Source: Lagopus muta
Lineage: Eukaryota; Chordata; Aves; Galliformes; Phasianidae
Assembly: GCF_023343835.1 (NCBI RefSeq)
Contig: NC_064443.1
Span: 5,022,001 to 5,086,000, forward strand
Length of the DNA stretch: 64,000 nt
Reading direction: 5' to 3'
The translations under genes were made by a program, and so were the position numbers. How positions within the stretch are numbered: the first letter of the stretch is position 1; every line of letters starts with the position of its first letter. The notes under the pieces are model-generated. The model ran no database searches. It was not told the DNA's origin and saw only the letters and a list, made by a program, of their open reading frames with translations. This document shows positions 19,660-35,000 of this stretch, one piece after another.

Positions 19660-22600
19660 ACTAAGCACTTGGTCCCTCCTCAGTCAGTGTTTGTGTCAGA
19701 CGCATTCTGCCCTAGCAGTCTGAGAGACGAGCTCAGCATGGTGCGCCTGAAAGCAGCAGCCAGACGTTGCTCCCCAGTTTGGCTGTAGGTGACTTCAAAT
19801 ATATCAGTCATGTTAGATTTGGGAAAACATCTGAATTCTAAACAACTGGTTGGGCTTTCTTCAATGAGAGATAGGGGAAAGAAGTGACACTAATTTATTT
19901 GTTTTTCCTGTGAAATGTGAAAAGGCTATAGGAGCTGAAAGGCCCTGGAGCATCTGGGTTTTGTTTTGTGGGTGGATTTGCAGAGACCAGCATACAACCA
20001 TTATGTTTTCCTTGCACTGGATTTTCAGAACTTCAGTTTGCCAGCTGTGTCAGCTATTTCTTGTTCAGAACGTGTTTCAGAGTGATGCATAGAAAGGAAA
20101 ACTAACAAATGATTCACAGAAACATTTTTCTAAGCTTTGATTTTGCCACTGTGATTTTTTTGTTCCCACCACCTACCTTTGAATCTCAATAGGGTAAATT
20201 ACTTGTTAGATGCAATTATTTTCAGTGCAGTTTACCAAGCTCATAGTGTTAGCACATGGTGACACTGAGGTATCATTCTGCCTTTGTAATGACTGCATAT
20301 AGTGTTGTAAACTGATGTGCAAATACATCTGAAACTAATGCAGCTACATGTTGTTTTCAGTTATGCTAATTGCACAGACAGCTGAAGGTGTGTGAACTTG
20401 CTCAGGCCAATGGTTCTGATCACTGACTAACACAGACTGTATTCAAGTATTTTGTATACAACTATGGATTTTGGGGTGATGAGATATATCCTGCTTTCAA
20501 CATTCAAACAGCCTGCACATCAGAAGTTTCTGATAAGAGTGTGTGGTCAGTTCAATGAATAACAGATCAATATGTATTCAAAATAGCAAACACAAAGTAA
20601 ACCCACCTGAAAATCAGCTGAGCCTGAATCTCTTGCTTAATTAATCTTAAAAGATATTCTTCTTTGCTTTTGTTGATGTTGTATGCCAGGCTAAGAATCC
20701 ACGATCATGCTAAACATGTGCAGTTAACACCCAGCTAGGCTTCTGGCAGGTTTATCTATTACCTTCTGTAGCAGAAGCAGTGCTTGTACTGTAGCTAAGA
20801 GTTTTTCTCAAAATTAGAAGTGCGTTTTCAATGGACTCAAGTCTCACCTCTTGCTTTATGACAGTGTATCTGTGTTTACGCTTTCCACTAGCTTAATAGT
20901 TAAGTTCCTGGCCATAGATGAAGATGCTTTGTTTAATTTACAATAACTAAATAAAATCGCGGATATAAATGTTCCTTAGGGAAGGTGCAGTTTTAACCAC
21001 ATTGTTTACATTTAATTGTAAACATTGAGGAAAAGTTATCTGCACCTCCAACATGGAAGACTTTGAATCCTTTTTATGTGCATGCATTTATGTAGGTGAT
21101 GGGCAATTGTAAGTATGTGTAAGAGTCAAGTACTGCTTGTTTAACAGAATACACTGAGCTATCTCGTCTAAAATTAAAAGAACAAACAGCACTGTATAAA
21201 GGATACAGAATTTCTTAAAATTTTCATTTTTTTTTTTGTTTTTGATAAACAGCCACAGCAAATTACATGCATAAAATAACCACAAAAGATATTAATTGCC
21301 AAATGTTTAATTAAATTTTTAATGATACACAGTACAATGTATCTACTAGACTACAATTCACAACATAAAGCAGGTTTTGTATCTGCTTAGAAATATTCTT
21401 CATAATAAATTTATAAATAGATGAAGGTAAAGTATAAAAAGTTACTGTAGTATGCAAGCTTGCTCCCTTGTCTCCTCATATTCCAAATGACCCAGTCAAT
21501 ATTGTAATAAGAGAAGTAGTTAGTGATGATTAGAAACGTACAGCCTGCATCTCTCAAAGAAACCTTGGAAAAAACAGCAACAGATTTGTCCTAGAAAATG
21601 CAGAATACTTTTAACACCGTTATCCTCTAAACCTTTCACATCATTTCGGAATGCAGTGAATGAATTCAATATGAATCAGAGATTTGTATTTTCTCCCCAG
21701 CAGGTGCATGCGCCAGACTCACTTGAATGCTATTGACTCTCTGGAGTTGTGCATCTCAGGAGACTGGATGTTCCAGCCATCAGGTATCAGTGAGCGAGGC
21801 ACAAAAGAGGGAAAAGTTGGTTGAGAGCACTGAGCACATCTGACTATTGAAACTCTTAGCGTTTCTCCACAAAGGCAACATGAAATCTTAACACCGTTAC
21901 AAGTAACTAAATTCACCTTCTGCTCAGTAAGCCTGTATCTATGCTGTACCCGGGAGGTGGAGCAGTGTCTGGTCTCATGCATTGGGTCCCAGGTTTTGAA
22001 ATGGTATGTTCACATAGCACCATTTCAACACTCAACTCTACCGACTGAATCCCTCATATTACGCCACCGAGTTTCAGCAGTTACTCATCAGTACGTCGCT
22101 CTCTTAAGAAAACATACATGGAGTTTTCTTTTGTCAAGTATCAAAACACTTTTCATACCTAGAATGATCTATTTTTGTACCACTTACAAAGGGGAAAATC
22201 CTTATCTATGCACAGCATTGAAATAGGGAATTAACATGAAAAATAAAGAATGAGTATGCTTTGCCTTCTGCATGAACGTATTTTTATCTGATAACCATTT
22301 CCTTTTTCTGAGAATCTGGTTCCACACAAGTCTTGTGCTTTTTTTTTTTGCAGCGGTAATTGCTGAAATTCAGCTCTTAACTCTTATGAGTAGCTTCCAA
22401 TTGTCAAGGCAAGTTGGCATGCCATGTTCAAAAGACAGTCTTTCATACCTTTGTTTTCATATGGAATAGTTTGGATAGTCAAAATGGTCAGATGTTCTAA
22501 AAAGGCAGTTTCTAAGGAAATAGTCTTTCATTTAATGTTTTCCTGTTTCTGTTTGCAGAAAGATGTTATGTGTATATTTTGGTTGATTGAATGATTTGAA

Positions 22601-25600
22601 ATCACAACTGCTAGCTTGCCCCAGTGTTGGTCATGTGTAAGGTACTTAGAAACTTGGATCCCCCAGCTAGCTACTACATTTGAATAATGTGTCCTTTAAG
22701 ATGTCTTGGTGAGTGTGGGGGGCTTAAGACTGAAACTCCTATGGTGTAGCCAACTATTAGTTTGAGTAAGAATAAACTTAATAGGGGAACTGTTGTTCCT
22801 AGTATCTTAATCCAGAATGTAAACATAAAAAATATAAATGCAGAGTGATATTTTGGTTTATGAGTAATTTTAAAAGGACATTTCACTTGTAGTAATTCAG
22901 CTGGAATACCCAAGTTTGCATGGTTAAGCAAGCTTTAGATGGAAGTGGCTTAGATAGAAGCAGCCTTGGGAAACTGCTGTACCTACCAGATGCCTTACCC
23001 TGCTTACAGCACCTCATCAGCTGAATGAGTGCAATGCATGTTAAGATCTTGTCACTGTTACAGAGGTGGGAGAACTGTAATTCCACGTGCAGAAAACCTC
23101 TGGGTTACAGTCCCACTGTGCCCCTTTAGAGATTTGTGAGGAAATTCTTTTTTTTTTTTTTTTTTGTATATTTGCGGTTGAGAGAATAGAAATCAGTATC
23201 AGCAGTTCAGTTCAATAATCAATTTGGAAGTAACTCAAGTGAAATCTAAAAATGTCTTGCAAAAGAAAAATACAAAGTAACTTTTTAATGATAAAAGAGT
23301 CTCAATTTTTTCTTTTATTGATTGCAATGAGGTTGTATCTGATCCCCCACTATTCTCAGAGCATGTCCCTGGAGAAAGGTGATGTACTTTTACATTAAGC
23401 TACTCTGTTATGTCAGCTATAGTTCAGCATTCCACTTTTGTTGGAGGTAGACAGCCATCAAAAGTCAAGCAGGAAAACCTGTAACTACTAGTGCAGAGTA
23501 TTACTTTGAGAAGAAAATTACCTGCTTTAAACTGAGTAATCATTGACTAAACTGCCCAGATTTAATGAGATAAAATAGAAAATTCTTCTTGGCTAACTCA
23601 AGCATAGGCTTTACTTTTCTCATTCTTGGGAACTTACTGTTAATTTGTTTTCCAGTGGCCTCATACAAATCAGTACGTCAGAACAAGGCAACTGTTGATA
23701 CAGTCTGCCTTCAGTCACACCTAAAGGTATAGAGGTAATTGGGGTACCTGCTGTTGTCAGTATTAGCATGACAGAAACCCTTGTTGAAAAAAGACAGTAA
23801 AAACAAAGGAAATAAAAATTAAAAAAAAGAAAAAAGAAAAAGCTCTTTTGTTCAGACTAAAATGAAATGATAAAAAGGGGTACAGAGGGCTAAACATGCC
23901 AGGAATCAGAATGTCTTGTTGTAGAATAGCTTTTTTTCCTAAAGTATGTGGTAGGGACTACATGGAAGTGCTTGCATCTGAGATTTTTGCTTTGAATAGT
24001 TCTATGACTATGTTCAGTAGAGAACTAGCATGACCTGCCCAGAAAAACTAATGTGTGCAGGAGGCTTGTTTTCAGACCAAGATCTCAGTGGGATGGTCAG
24101 CACTAAAAATACTACAACATTAGAACTGAGATCATATTTCCCAGATCTTTAAGTCTCTTCCTGTAGGGAGAAAAAGAACTATGAAATCTGGGAAGAGCTC
24201 CCAGGACTGACCTGAGATGGCAAAAGGCATACAAAGGGTAAACTGGATGCTGACTGGCTATGAGATTAAATGATGGAGGTGTAAGTCTCAGTGGAATAAT
24301 ATACACCAGGGAAGCACTAGGGAAAGGCTTTGGTGTTATCTGAGTGCACCACTGCTCAGATGTATGCAGAATGTTCAGGTTTACTGCAGTAATGCATTTA
24401 AACTACATGTGACAATCTGTTCTTCATATAAATCTGGTTTCCTCTGAAGTCAAAGAAACAGCAGTAAGAGCCCTGGTTTTCAGGAAGCCCTAAGAAATCT
24501 ACGCTGTGTACAGAGAGCTTCATTTGGTTTTGTTACTCCCTCATAAAGTCTCCTCCATTACACTGACAGCAGTAAAATCATTAGGACTTTTCTTCTGTTC
24601 TCATGTTTTAGATTATGTATATATATATAATTTGTTTTGCAAAACGAATATTAGCATGTTTCTAGATTTACATCTATTTGATACAATGGTTACGTAATTA
24701 TAAAATCCCATCCCTTATGATGGACTGGATGGCTAACCAGAGGTAAAATTAGCTTAAATCAAAAATCAGTACAGAGAATAACACTGCCCACGCTCCTGGG
24801 CACCACGTTCTGCTGATGATTTCAGTTCAGTATTTGCCTCTGCATTCCATTCTTAATTGTTATAGGGCAGGGATCAATGTTCCCTTCTGTGTTTATGTAA
24901 TATTTTGCACACTTTGGGCACTGCCAAAACCAAATGATAAATACCTGGTCAGCCAAGGAGATCTGCTTAAAGGCAGTTAGTGCACCATAGTCTTGTTAAT
25001 GATCAGCTGCCAGTAAACAGGTCTCTTGGCAAAAGTTTACGCTGTGAACTGTAATCATGTGCTGCTGAATTATTCACTTGATGTACATCAGCACATTTGT
25101 AACCTGAGAGCTGAAACCATTTTTTTTACCTGTAAATCTCAGATTTATTGCTACTCGCTCTCTTCATCCAGGTAGCCTTTAGAGTTAGAGGACAAAGCTT
25201 ACCTGAAGCCACAGTCCCTGTCTTTTTACAAAAAACAAACCACTGAAGCAGTGAGGGTCATCACTGCAAAATGCAGTGAACAAATCACTGACAAATCTCC
25301 TGTTTTCTGACTGAGACAAACCCAGCCTGCAGGCAGAGTCACAACCTTCAACTGTAGAGTAAGAGAGAAATGGGAGCTAATACTAAGGAAAGGTCAGCTC
25401 CTTGGTCTGTGGCTACTCATTAATAGACGGGACTTGAAACTAAGGAAATGGATTTCTCCATTTACTGTAAAAAAAATAAAATAATAACAATAATTTAAAA
25501 AAAAAATCACTGACTGCACTGGAAGATCTATGTTACTTTTGTGTCTTGATGCAGTTTTAAGTTGATTTGCTGTATAAACTACTGATTTTGAGTAGTAGCA

Positions 25601-27944
25601 ATACTGTCCTTAAATGCACATGAAATTTTATCTGCATGGATTAAATAATTTGGCACTAATCCTGCAGATACTGGAGGCTGAGCTTATCTGAGTGTCCATG
25701 TGCATGCATGCAGACCTGCAGGACTGTAACCTACAGATGTAAACTATGAGAAGTCATGACAAGTCCAATGCTTGCCAGTATTCTGTAGCTTAAGGACCAT
25801 CTAACTAGGAGGAAAAACAGCAATCAGGACTGAATTTTAGCTTGGACTGTCTTCATAGATTTTCCTGGGAGCAGAATGCATGATTTCCAGGCAAAGTTTG
25901 GACGATTCTAATTTTTGGTTTTTAGCTACCACTGGGAATTCACTGCCTGCTATCTTTGGATGTAGGAGAGCTGAATATGTCCTGCAGTGCTACTGGGTAT
26001 GTCCTCTAAATGCTACTGAATACTGTGGCTTAATCTGCCCTTCCATATAAAACAGTTGTGAAAACAATGCTAATTGAAAAAGGTAAAGCCCTTTCAGTCT
26101 TACAACTGTAAAATTTGAAATCTAGGCCCTTAGGTTAGAAGCAAACAGGATACAAAGCCAAGCAATTCTTCAATAATCCTACCTCATACTTCAACAAACA
26201 AACAACAACAACAACAAAAAAACGCAACAAAAACCCACAAACAGAAAGACCAAGGAATGATTTAATATTTTCTGTATGAAAATGAATAGCACTGAAATTA
26301 GGATCTAATAGCCCTTTCTTCAGTCTTCTAGACTTTCATGATACCTGATATGCTGAATGGCTGAAAACAGGTGTAGCCTTGGTAGCAAACCAATCCACCT
26401 GGTCAAGATCCAAGATTTTCAAAAGGAACAAAGTGACTTCACTTCATGTGGGTGCTTTCTGTAAACGAGCTACTTTAAATTATCTAGATTGGAAAAATCA
26501 TTTGCCACTTCTGAACACCTTTGCTTTAAGTGCAGATCTGAAGATAAGCCTGCTTCTGCTCCTTTTTCTAATCTGAGTTTGTGAGGTGCTTCACATGTAA
26601 ATCCAGGGAGGACTGCTGCCATCAGCATTTCAACTGTATCTACAACGTGCAGTACAGAGCTGAATCTGAAAGACAACTATGTGATTATGAAATCTATTTT
26701 ACTTCATAATGTGAGTTTTGAGCAACAGTAAAAGATTTTCCCTGCTAATTGTTTTTAAGAAATAAACAGCAATTAGTGACAGGGAGAGAGAAGCAGAGGA
26801 ATACAAAGGGGGGAGGCAATCCCTCATGAAGATGCTAGACTCTTAAAACCAAAAAGCTGCAATGCATGCAGTTCTGAGCTGATGTGGAAGTCTTCTTTCT
26901 AATTACATGCCCAGATTAGATTTAAAAAAGATGGTTAAAAATCAACCGAATCCTACTTACACCACTTAAACAATAAACACTCTGGTAACATTATGTCAAA
27001 TGTATGACCAGAATTAACCCTGTATATGACCGTGAGGCACATGGCAAGGGATGGCTACCACTCAGTTCAAGGTTTTTCCAGTGGTGCAGGTCTTGAGTTT
27101 CAAATGAAATTAATAGACCTGAGGGCAAAAAATCCATGACACTCACTAGTAAAAGGGTGTTATCACTGCAAACAGTAACAAATGCAATACATTTTCCCTC
27201 TTCTCAAGACTATATTTAAAATGACTGAACTGGTCCAACCCTGCCTGACAGCAAGTCAGATATCAGCGTGATATTGCTCAGGGTGATTTTGCTATCTGTT
27301 AAAATGATAACTTAAGAAAATGAAAAAAAAAACCAACCTGAGAGAAGGCTGCCCTTCCTGGGCCTGTTCCATTACTAGCTAGCAATCCACATGCCCTTGG
27401 ACAGATGACTGCTATTTGGTCCTGTATTATGGGTATTTTGGAAATTGAAATACCTTTATCAAAGACATTCCTTGTCACTTCTAGGCTTTCTGGTCACTGG
27501 TGGAGCACTGAGGATTTGAAGAGACGCTGTCAAGCGTGCCTATTCTAGAAGTAACCTTTGCCAACAATTCCATGCTAAGTGCTTCAGTACTTTGGATGTG
27601 AGGCAGTCTTTTCCAGCCATCTGCCTCCTACCCTGCATCACCAGTTCAAAGTTTCTTTTCCCATGTCGTTCCTGGCATGCTGGTTACAGAAAAGGAAATG
27701 GCAGGGAAAAATGCTGATTATTTTTTCACAGAGGGCCTAACTTTCAGGACTACCTCTCAGAAGTCCCCTTATTAAAAAAAGAAAAAAAAAAAAAAGACAC
27801 CAAAGCAACCAGGATTGTGTCTAACTAACTTCTACAAAATGGCTGGTTTCACAGGAGGAGGAGAATATGGCTACTGTGCTACTCAGCATTAGGGTAAAGC
27901 ACCATCTAAATTCCAGTAAAGTCAGGGATTTCACCTAGCTCATA
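19660..27944. other. HDHD5-RAB43 interval, probably including RAB43 3' UTR
   Basis: These 8 kb have no recognised protein-coding gene. The part nearest RAB43 (below 27944) is probably its 3' UTR, since the mammalian gene has a multi-kilobase one. Reverse-strand AATAAA (ttatt on plus) occurs, for example, at about 25143, but I cannot assign the end. Simple sequence includes poly-T at 23149-23165, A-rich DNA at 23815-23842 and a CAA run at 26193-26225. A cysteine-rich minus-strand open segment at 21725-21940 is noted under findings. Confidence 0.45.
26193..26225. repeat. (CAA)n-type simple repeat
   Basis: Short array of caa/caaa units (caaacaacaacaacaac) followed by an A run. Probably a decayed A-rich tail or microsatellite. 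Confidence 0.75.
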
Positions 27945-29001
27945 TCAGCAACCACACCCCCAGCCTTCTACAACGTCTTTGCTGTCAAGCTTGATGCTGT
28001 CAGTATTCTTCTCACTGAACATTGGGCCTCCATGCCTCATCATGAGCTCTGTAGCCATCTTCACAAAAGCCTCCTCCACGTTGCTGGAGTCTTTTGCAGA
28101 GGTCTCTATGGCACAGATGATATTATCATAGTGTTCAGCCAGACTCTGAGCTTCTTCCAGCTGAACCTCTCGAAGGTCACTTAGGTCAGACTTGTTTCCT
28201 GGAAATAAGAAAGAGAAATTTATGATGACTGTTTATGCCAGAGCTAGAGTTTGGTAGAAGGTTGTCATGTCACCAAGAGCAGCTGTAGAATTTCCATTCT
28301 TGGAGATTTTCAAAATTTAACTGAAAAGGCCCTGACCAACCTGACATCAACCTTGCTTTCAGCAAAAGGTTGGACTAGGTCATCTCCATAAGACCCTTCC
28401 AACTTGTATTTTGGTGTGACTCATATATAGAACAGAAAAAGTCAACAACCAAAGTGACAGGATTGAAGAGCAATGGCTGGAGAAAGAAAAGTGGGTTAGA
28501 AATCAGAGCTAAAATCATTTTGTGAGAAAAAAAAGAAAAGAAAGACCCAGTGAAAACAACAGCAGTCTTCTGGTTCCTAAGGACATCTGGGATACTGAAG
28601 TACTAACAGATTCACAAGCCTCAAAAATGGTGTCTGAGTCAGAAACACTGGAGCTGGGAGGCAGTATTTCAAATAGGGAACTGATGGATTCTAATTGCAC
28701 TGAAGTTCTTCCAAAATCCTCAGTCTGCTGAAGGATGTGGGCACACTGGTCCATCAAAACACGACTGCTTGATATAATGGAACTTCCTGCCCTAGAAACT
28801 TTACAGTTGTACTCATCAGAATAGTTATATAGCAGCTCTCCTTCAGAACCTGGGTGTTTGGGTACTTACTTCACCACTAAGTGAGACACAAGGGTTTAAA
28901 AGCTGGCTTCTGATACAAAGCTGCCTAATGCTTAAAAGAACTTAACCAAAGCAGACAGGCTTCTTAAGCATATTTGCCTGATGAATCAGCACTTTCTGAT
29001 T

Positions 29002-29032
<31 letters not shown>

Positions 29033-32000
29033 TTCCAATCAGCTCTATTATGTACATTTTGATTTCAAGCAAATCCAAAACTTTCAACCATCAATAGGTA
29101 CTGTCTCATTGCCCAGCATCCTGTAGTACTGAGTATTAATATTTTCAGTCTGTGATTTTGACTCACCAATCAGTAACTGCACAATGTTGGAACCAGCATA
29201 CTTTCTCACATCCTCGATCCAGCGAGGAATGGACAGGAAGGAGCCTCTCTTGCTGATATCATAGGCTAGGATTGCTCCGTTGGCGCTGCGGTAATAACTC
29301 TGTGTGATCGTTCGGAATCTCTCCTGGCCAGCTGTGTCCCAGATCTGCAACTAAATAAAACAAAGCATGCAATGACACACTGGCTAGTAAAGGTTTTAAA
29401 ATACATTAAGTTTTCCTGAGTCAAAAGATAGGACTTGATTCAATCGCCTTGTCATAAATCTCCCTTATGTGTAACACACTGTGGCATTACACTTTTCATG
29501 TACTTTGATCATGATTTAAGGATAACAGTGTATACTGGAGAACTTTTCCATACTTGGCTGCCTGAACTTGGTATCTGCACTGAGATGCTTTGGGTTCCAG
29601 CCGGTGAGCTCTGATGCAGTCTGCTGCAGCAGACTATGAAATTATCACTTTGGAGTGTTTAGATCTATGCCTCTGTCACTTTCAGATACAAAGAGCTTCC
29701 AGACACTTTGCTTTTAGGTGGTAGAACAGACTTCATATGGGAAGGAAGAAGAAACGCTCAGCTGATGTACTTTTGCCTAAACCCAGTAGTGTAAAAACTA
29801 TAGATTTAGTGTCAAGTTTTGAGTTCCCAGTACTAGATGTTCCAGAGGAAGAAGCCAAATAAAGAGAGAGTGCACAAATATAATATCCTGCTCATAGGGA
29901 AAGTTTATTTTTAAATCCTCTTGTTTTGCAGGTTGTCTAATGTCCTGGAACATGACAGCTTATATCATAGGAGCTTTTAATCTAAAGTAACTGTGGATTC
30001 TCATTCTCCATATAAATCTCTAATTCTTTCTGAATCCTTCACAACTCTTGGGTGCAAGCAATAGTAATAATGGAAGCAAAGATTTGTTTTTTGATAATTT
30101 TAAATTTCACTTCCCCTCCTCCTCATTCCCAAAGGATGATAAATGAGACACCATTGCTTTTTTGTGTGCATGTGTGTTTGTACAATTCATTACATTCTGT
30201 ATCTCCTCTTAATTGGATCGGACATAAGTAAATACTCTTGAGTCTTATTCCTTATTGTGGACCTTTTGTTAATTTGTTCCCCTCTCTGAACCTCTTTCTT
30301 TTAAAAAGCTGGTAGTAACTTCAGTGATGTTTTACACAAAGCAATACAGAACCATATTCAATGTATTATTTTACAAATCAGTATTTTGTTTCTATCATCT
30401 GACTCTGCTGCATGAAAGGATAAGACTTACTTCAAGAGGCGCCTGGGTGAGGAGCTACAGGATAGGGTTTAGTAGCTTGTGCTAGCAATGGTAATGGGAG
30501 GAAAGTTGGACCAGATGATCTTGTAGGTCCTTTCCAACCTTGTGATTCTATGATTCTATGCTCAAGCAGAAATTTTCATTTTGAAAAAGGCTGTATTGAT
30601 CAGATAACGTTCCTACGCTAAGTAAGCATTTAGATCTCAAACAATGTATGTACAGCTTAAAAGGAATCGATTCAGTGAAGAAGTACTTCTCAGTTTTGGT
30701 AAGTTTTCTCAGAGAAGGGAAAGGGACTGTAATGGACTCAAGAAACCACAAAACCACACTTATTATTGGAACTGTTAATGATCTAGAGAAGTAAGCAGAC
30801 AATTACTTGACAAGGAAGTTAATGGCAGGCTTTTTATGTTCTCTGTACTCAAGTCTCCCACTAGACCTTTTTGTTCTTTATGTAGTTTAAGTTTCAGCTC
30901 TTAAGGTCATGTGCAAAATAAGGCTAATGATGATTACCCAACTCTTGGGAGGAACTGAGAGATATTACACATATAGAAGACTTAAAATATTTTTTTTAAA
31001 TAAAAACTTTTCATGTGGTATAAAATGATTTACCTGCAGAGAGACTAAGCAAGCTGTTCTTGGGCCTTATGCCATATACTGAATTTTGAAACCATCTCTA
31101 CATGTACCTGCCATAGAATCACAGAATCGTGGAAGTTGGGACAGATTTGAAGAGCTGACAGAGACAACCACCTGCTCAAAGTGAGATCAAAACTTAATTC
31201 TCTGAGGAGGATTTGCTCCATCATTTTCTGAGTGACCAAAATGAATCTGATCAGCCTGTAGTTGTCAGCATTTCTTGCTCTTTCTGAACTCGAGTATGAC
31301 CTGGTGTCTCTGATCCTCACAGATTTCCACAGTTGTTCCACAGCAGTACAGCAACATCACAGTGACATCAGGAAGCTCTTACAGCACTCCCAGACATTTT
31401 TTACTCAAGTGTTTATGTCTGTGTCTTCACAGGACTAAATGTACAAAGTTGCTGAAGCTCCGAATCTCTGCTGGGAACAGCACAGACCACAGGCTTGATC
31501 TTCTGAGGAGCGCAAACAGCAATCTTCCTCCCAGCCCATGTGCTCCAGGTAGGTTCTCATAGAATTTTGATGCTTGTGCTTCTCTAATTGTCATTTCTCT
31601 TTTATGTAAAGACAAAATCGTTCAGCTTTTTGTGAGATCTCATTTATTGTGGGTTTTTTTTCCAACGCTGGAACTACAGTATGTGTTAGCTCTATCTCTG
31701 TGACATAACCCATAAGCATACATACCACCTGACAGACTTTTCTGTCGCTGCTCCCGTCGCTTCTTGCAGAAGGAGCTAGGTGAGTGATCACTCTATTTCA
31801 AACAAAGTCAGGCAAATAAGGACATGATTTGCTTAAGCTAAACTAAGGCTACACCGTCATCAAAGACTTGCCCTCCCAGCTGCATAACCTTGCCCTCTTT
31901 GTGCTAGCAGCTGTTAATCTGACTCACTATATGGCTTCACTCACAAATGTACCTAAAAAATAAGGATTTTTCTTTTGTTTGAAGAGTTAATACTTTGTAG

Positions 32001-35000
32001 TCAAAATCCCTGGAGATTTTCAAGACCAGACCAGTTTAGACCCTGAACAACCTGCTATGTTCTCAAAGCTGACTAGTTTGATCAGGAGGCTGGATGAAAG
32101 ACATGAAGTTCTTTCAACCTGCAATACTCTTGATTCTATGCTTTTAGATTTAAAAATGCATATATATCTGCCTGAAAATAAATGATGGCAGGCAATCATG
32201 TTTAACAAAGCCAATTCAAAGAGACCTGCTTTGCACTTAGAAGAGTAGATCAACCCTAATACACAGGTTGCACAGTCAACTCTTGTTATCTGAGAGCATG
32301 TGCACAGGACTCTTATGGTTCTGCTGAGAAAACATTAGGCAAAATATAGGAAAATATTCCATGTATTTATATGCACCCATGCTCCTTGGATGGTAAGATA
32401 AGCCAAATGCTTTGTAGGCACTTCAGATTTTCTGCAGATGTTTCAGATTTATAGTGTTTGTACTGTTTATTTGATCTATCAATGTGCACAAGTCTGATAT
32501 ATCTAAACCAAACCTGCACTGTGTTATGGAACTGTAAATACACAGCCATTTTTATGGGACTCGTGGAGTTACTTTACCAACCTGGTTATCTGAGGTGTGC
32601 TGCTTTAACTAAGATGCACACACATTCAGAGTATGTGAGGAAGGAAGATGGAGAAGCCATATGGAGTTACGAACTCCAGCAAATCACACATGCCTTTAAG
32701 TCAGAAGGTGGTAAAATACATGATGGCTTTCTGGAAAATCATTCTTGATTGTCTGATTGGGCTCAAAGAAATCAGAGTTTCAACAACAGAAACTGACCAC
32801 GTTGAAAATGGTGAGTGATAGACTGACCAAAGAGCACAGTAAATTAGTGTTATCAAATGATTTAATTTGGACTTGTCTTGCATTGATAAACATACTGTTT
32901 ATCAAAGGTTAATGCTTAACAACTGGCCTCAGGACTATTTAAATAAATTCCCCTTCCCTTATTTCCTACATAATTTATTAAGTACTTTTCCAATTCTTCT
33001 AAAATACTGCAGGAGTCCAGGTTTACCTTTGTGAAGCAGCATTAATAATAACTAGGAGTCCTGCAGTCAATAACTTCTATTACAAAGACAGAAATGTCAT
33101 TTTATGTTATGAATTCTTCAAAATATAGCAACTTCCTTAAATTTTCCCAGCACTAAATGGTGGATGCAAAACCTCTGCTAAATGATTCTAAACCAATAGG
33201 CTGTGTCTAACAAATCACAACGCTACTCCTAACAAGTCTTACTGAAACAATCTTGCAACTTTGACAGAAGCACAAAAAACAAGCTCTGTATAGCAATATA
33301 TTTAAAGTAACATTCACACATGCAACAGGTACGATAAACTGATCCTCTTGATTATTTTCACTACAGAATTTTCAGAGAATGAAGAATGACTGTTTGCTAA
33401 GCATTCTGCATTCCTGTTTGCTCTCGCGTTAGGAGTGTCAAAGTAGTTGAGAAGAGAGCTATACTTTCCTTTGAATATCAGATTACTGCTTCCATGTAAT
33501 AACCAATTGATTTGGCGTTTTTAGCAATGTTAGTAAATACAACTCTTTCTTCCATCTTCCTTTCATTCCTATCTATGATTTTTGTCTTCTTCCTCAAATA
33601 TTATGCACTTCCTATTTTATTCTTTCTACTGTATATGATCCATTGCACAATAAATTTGGGATTTATTTGGAGTCGACTCTCCCATCAGTCAGGAGGCAAG
33701 ACAGCTAACAAGCTGTAATTTTATATTACTTGCAATTTAGCCAGATAATAACACATTACATTATGAACAGAATATACATATGTTGCTCTGAAAGCAGTGC
33801 TTCCTATTTATTTCCACAGAAACGACAACACATACAAGGAGCACAATACCACCATTTGATAGTGTCAATTCTCAGCTACAAAATGCTCTTTCTCAACACA
33901 AGCACCACCATTAGCTGTGCATTTTCATTAGTGATGAACAAGAGCCTGCATGCCACGCTCATAAAAATAATGCACAAGTGGAGGTGACCCACAGTCACAG
34001 TGGCCACTGCTAAAAATGTACCACCCACCTCACCACTGTGCTCACACCCACTGTTTGTCTCCATAAGTGTTCAGCAAGTGTTGATGAATGTCAATTTGTA
34101 CAATTTTTTCTGCATGGAGGAATTCAGATCCACTCCCTTGCTTCATACACGCTTCCATGTCAGACACCATTCTGTCAGGCTGCCCCTCTGCTGCCATCTG
34201 TCACGTGGCGACAAAAGGTAATGGAGTACTGGTGGGGAAGGTTCAGCCTCCACTTCCATACCACCACCATCTGCCTCTGATACTGTGGGCCAACATAATA
34301 AAACAGGAGGCATTACTTTCAGAGCAGCCCTCCTATTTACAGCCATAAAGTCTGAATAAAAGGCCAGAACCTTCATAACATATGGACTGAAAAAGCCTGT
34401 AAGTTAAAAAGTGCAGTGGTACATAAAGAAGTATTTGTTTTAAAATGAATGTTTGTTTTTAACAATTCTCTTCTGCTGCTTTTCTGAAGACACAGTAAGA
34501 GAAAAAAATATCATAATGGAAAAAAATATTTGCTGTATGTAAAATACTTTAAAATGGCAGCATGAAATAGACTTTAAAGATATTCTATTAATTCATCAGT
34601 CCACAAGGAGGTTCATGAAAAGAAATGGAATTTTGTTATTTCTAACCACGAGTCACAAACTTGGACTTAGGAATATCCTTGATTTTCATTGTGCAAAATC
34701 TCAGTTCCAGTTTTATATTTTCTTACAGTGACATAACCGTTAAAAATTTTTGTTCTGTTTGCCACATTCTTTCTATCAGTCAAAGAATTATTTTATCAAT
34801 AGGATTTTAATTACTATGCATTACACCAACAACCATGACTTTTGGGAACTATGGTCTCTGTTATCTAGGGTTTAGTTTGCTAAGGAGAGAGCATGTAATA
34901 AACCACAACTGCAGCTTATAAGACAGCACACAATAAAGCATTTTTGTTCATGAAGATAGCTTTACAAAATCAACAGTAGAATGGCTTAGGTTGGAGGGGA

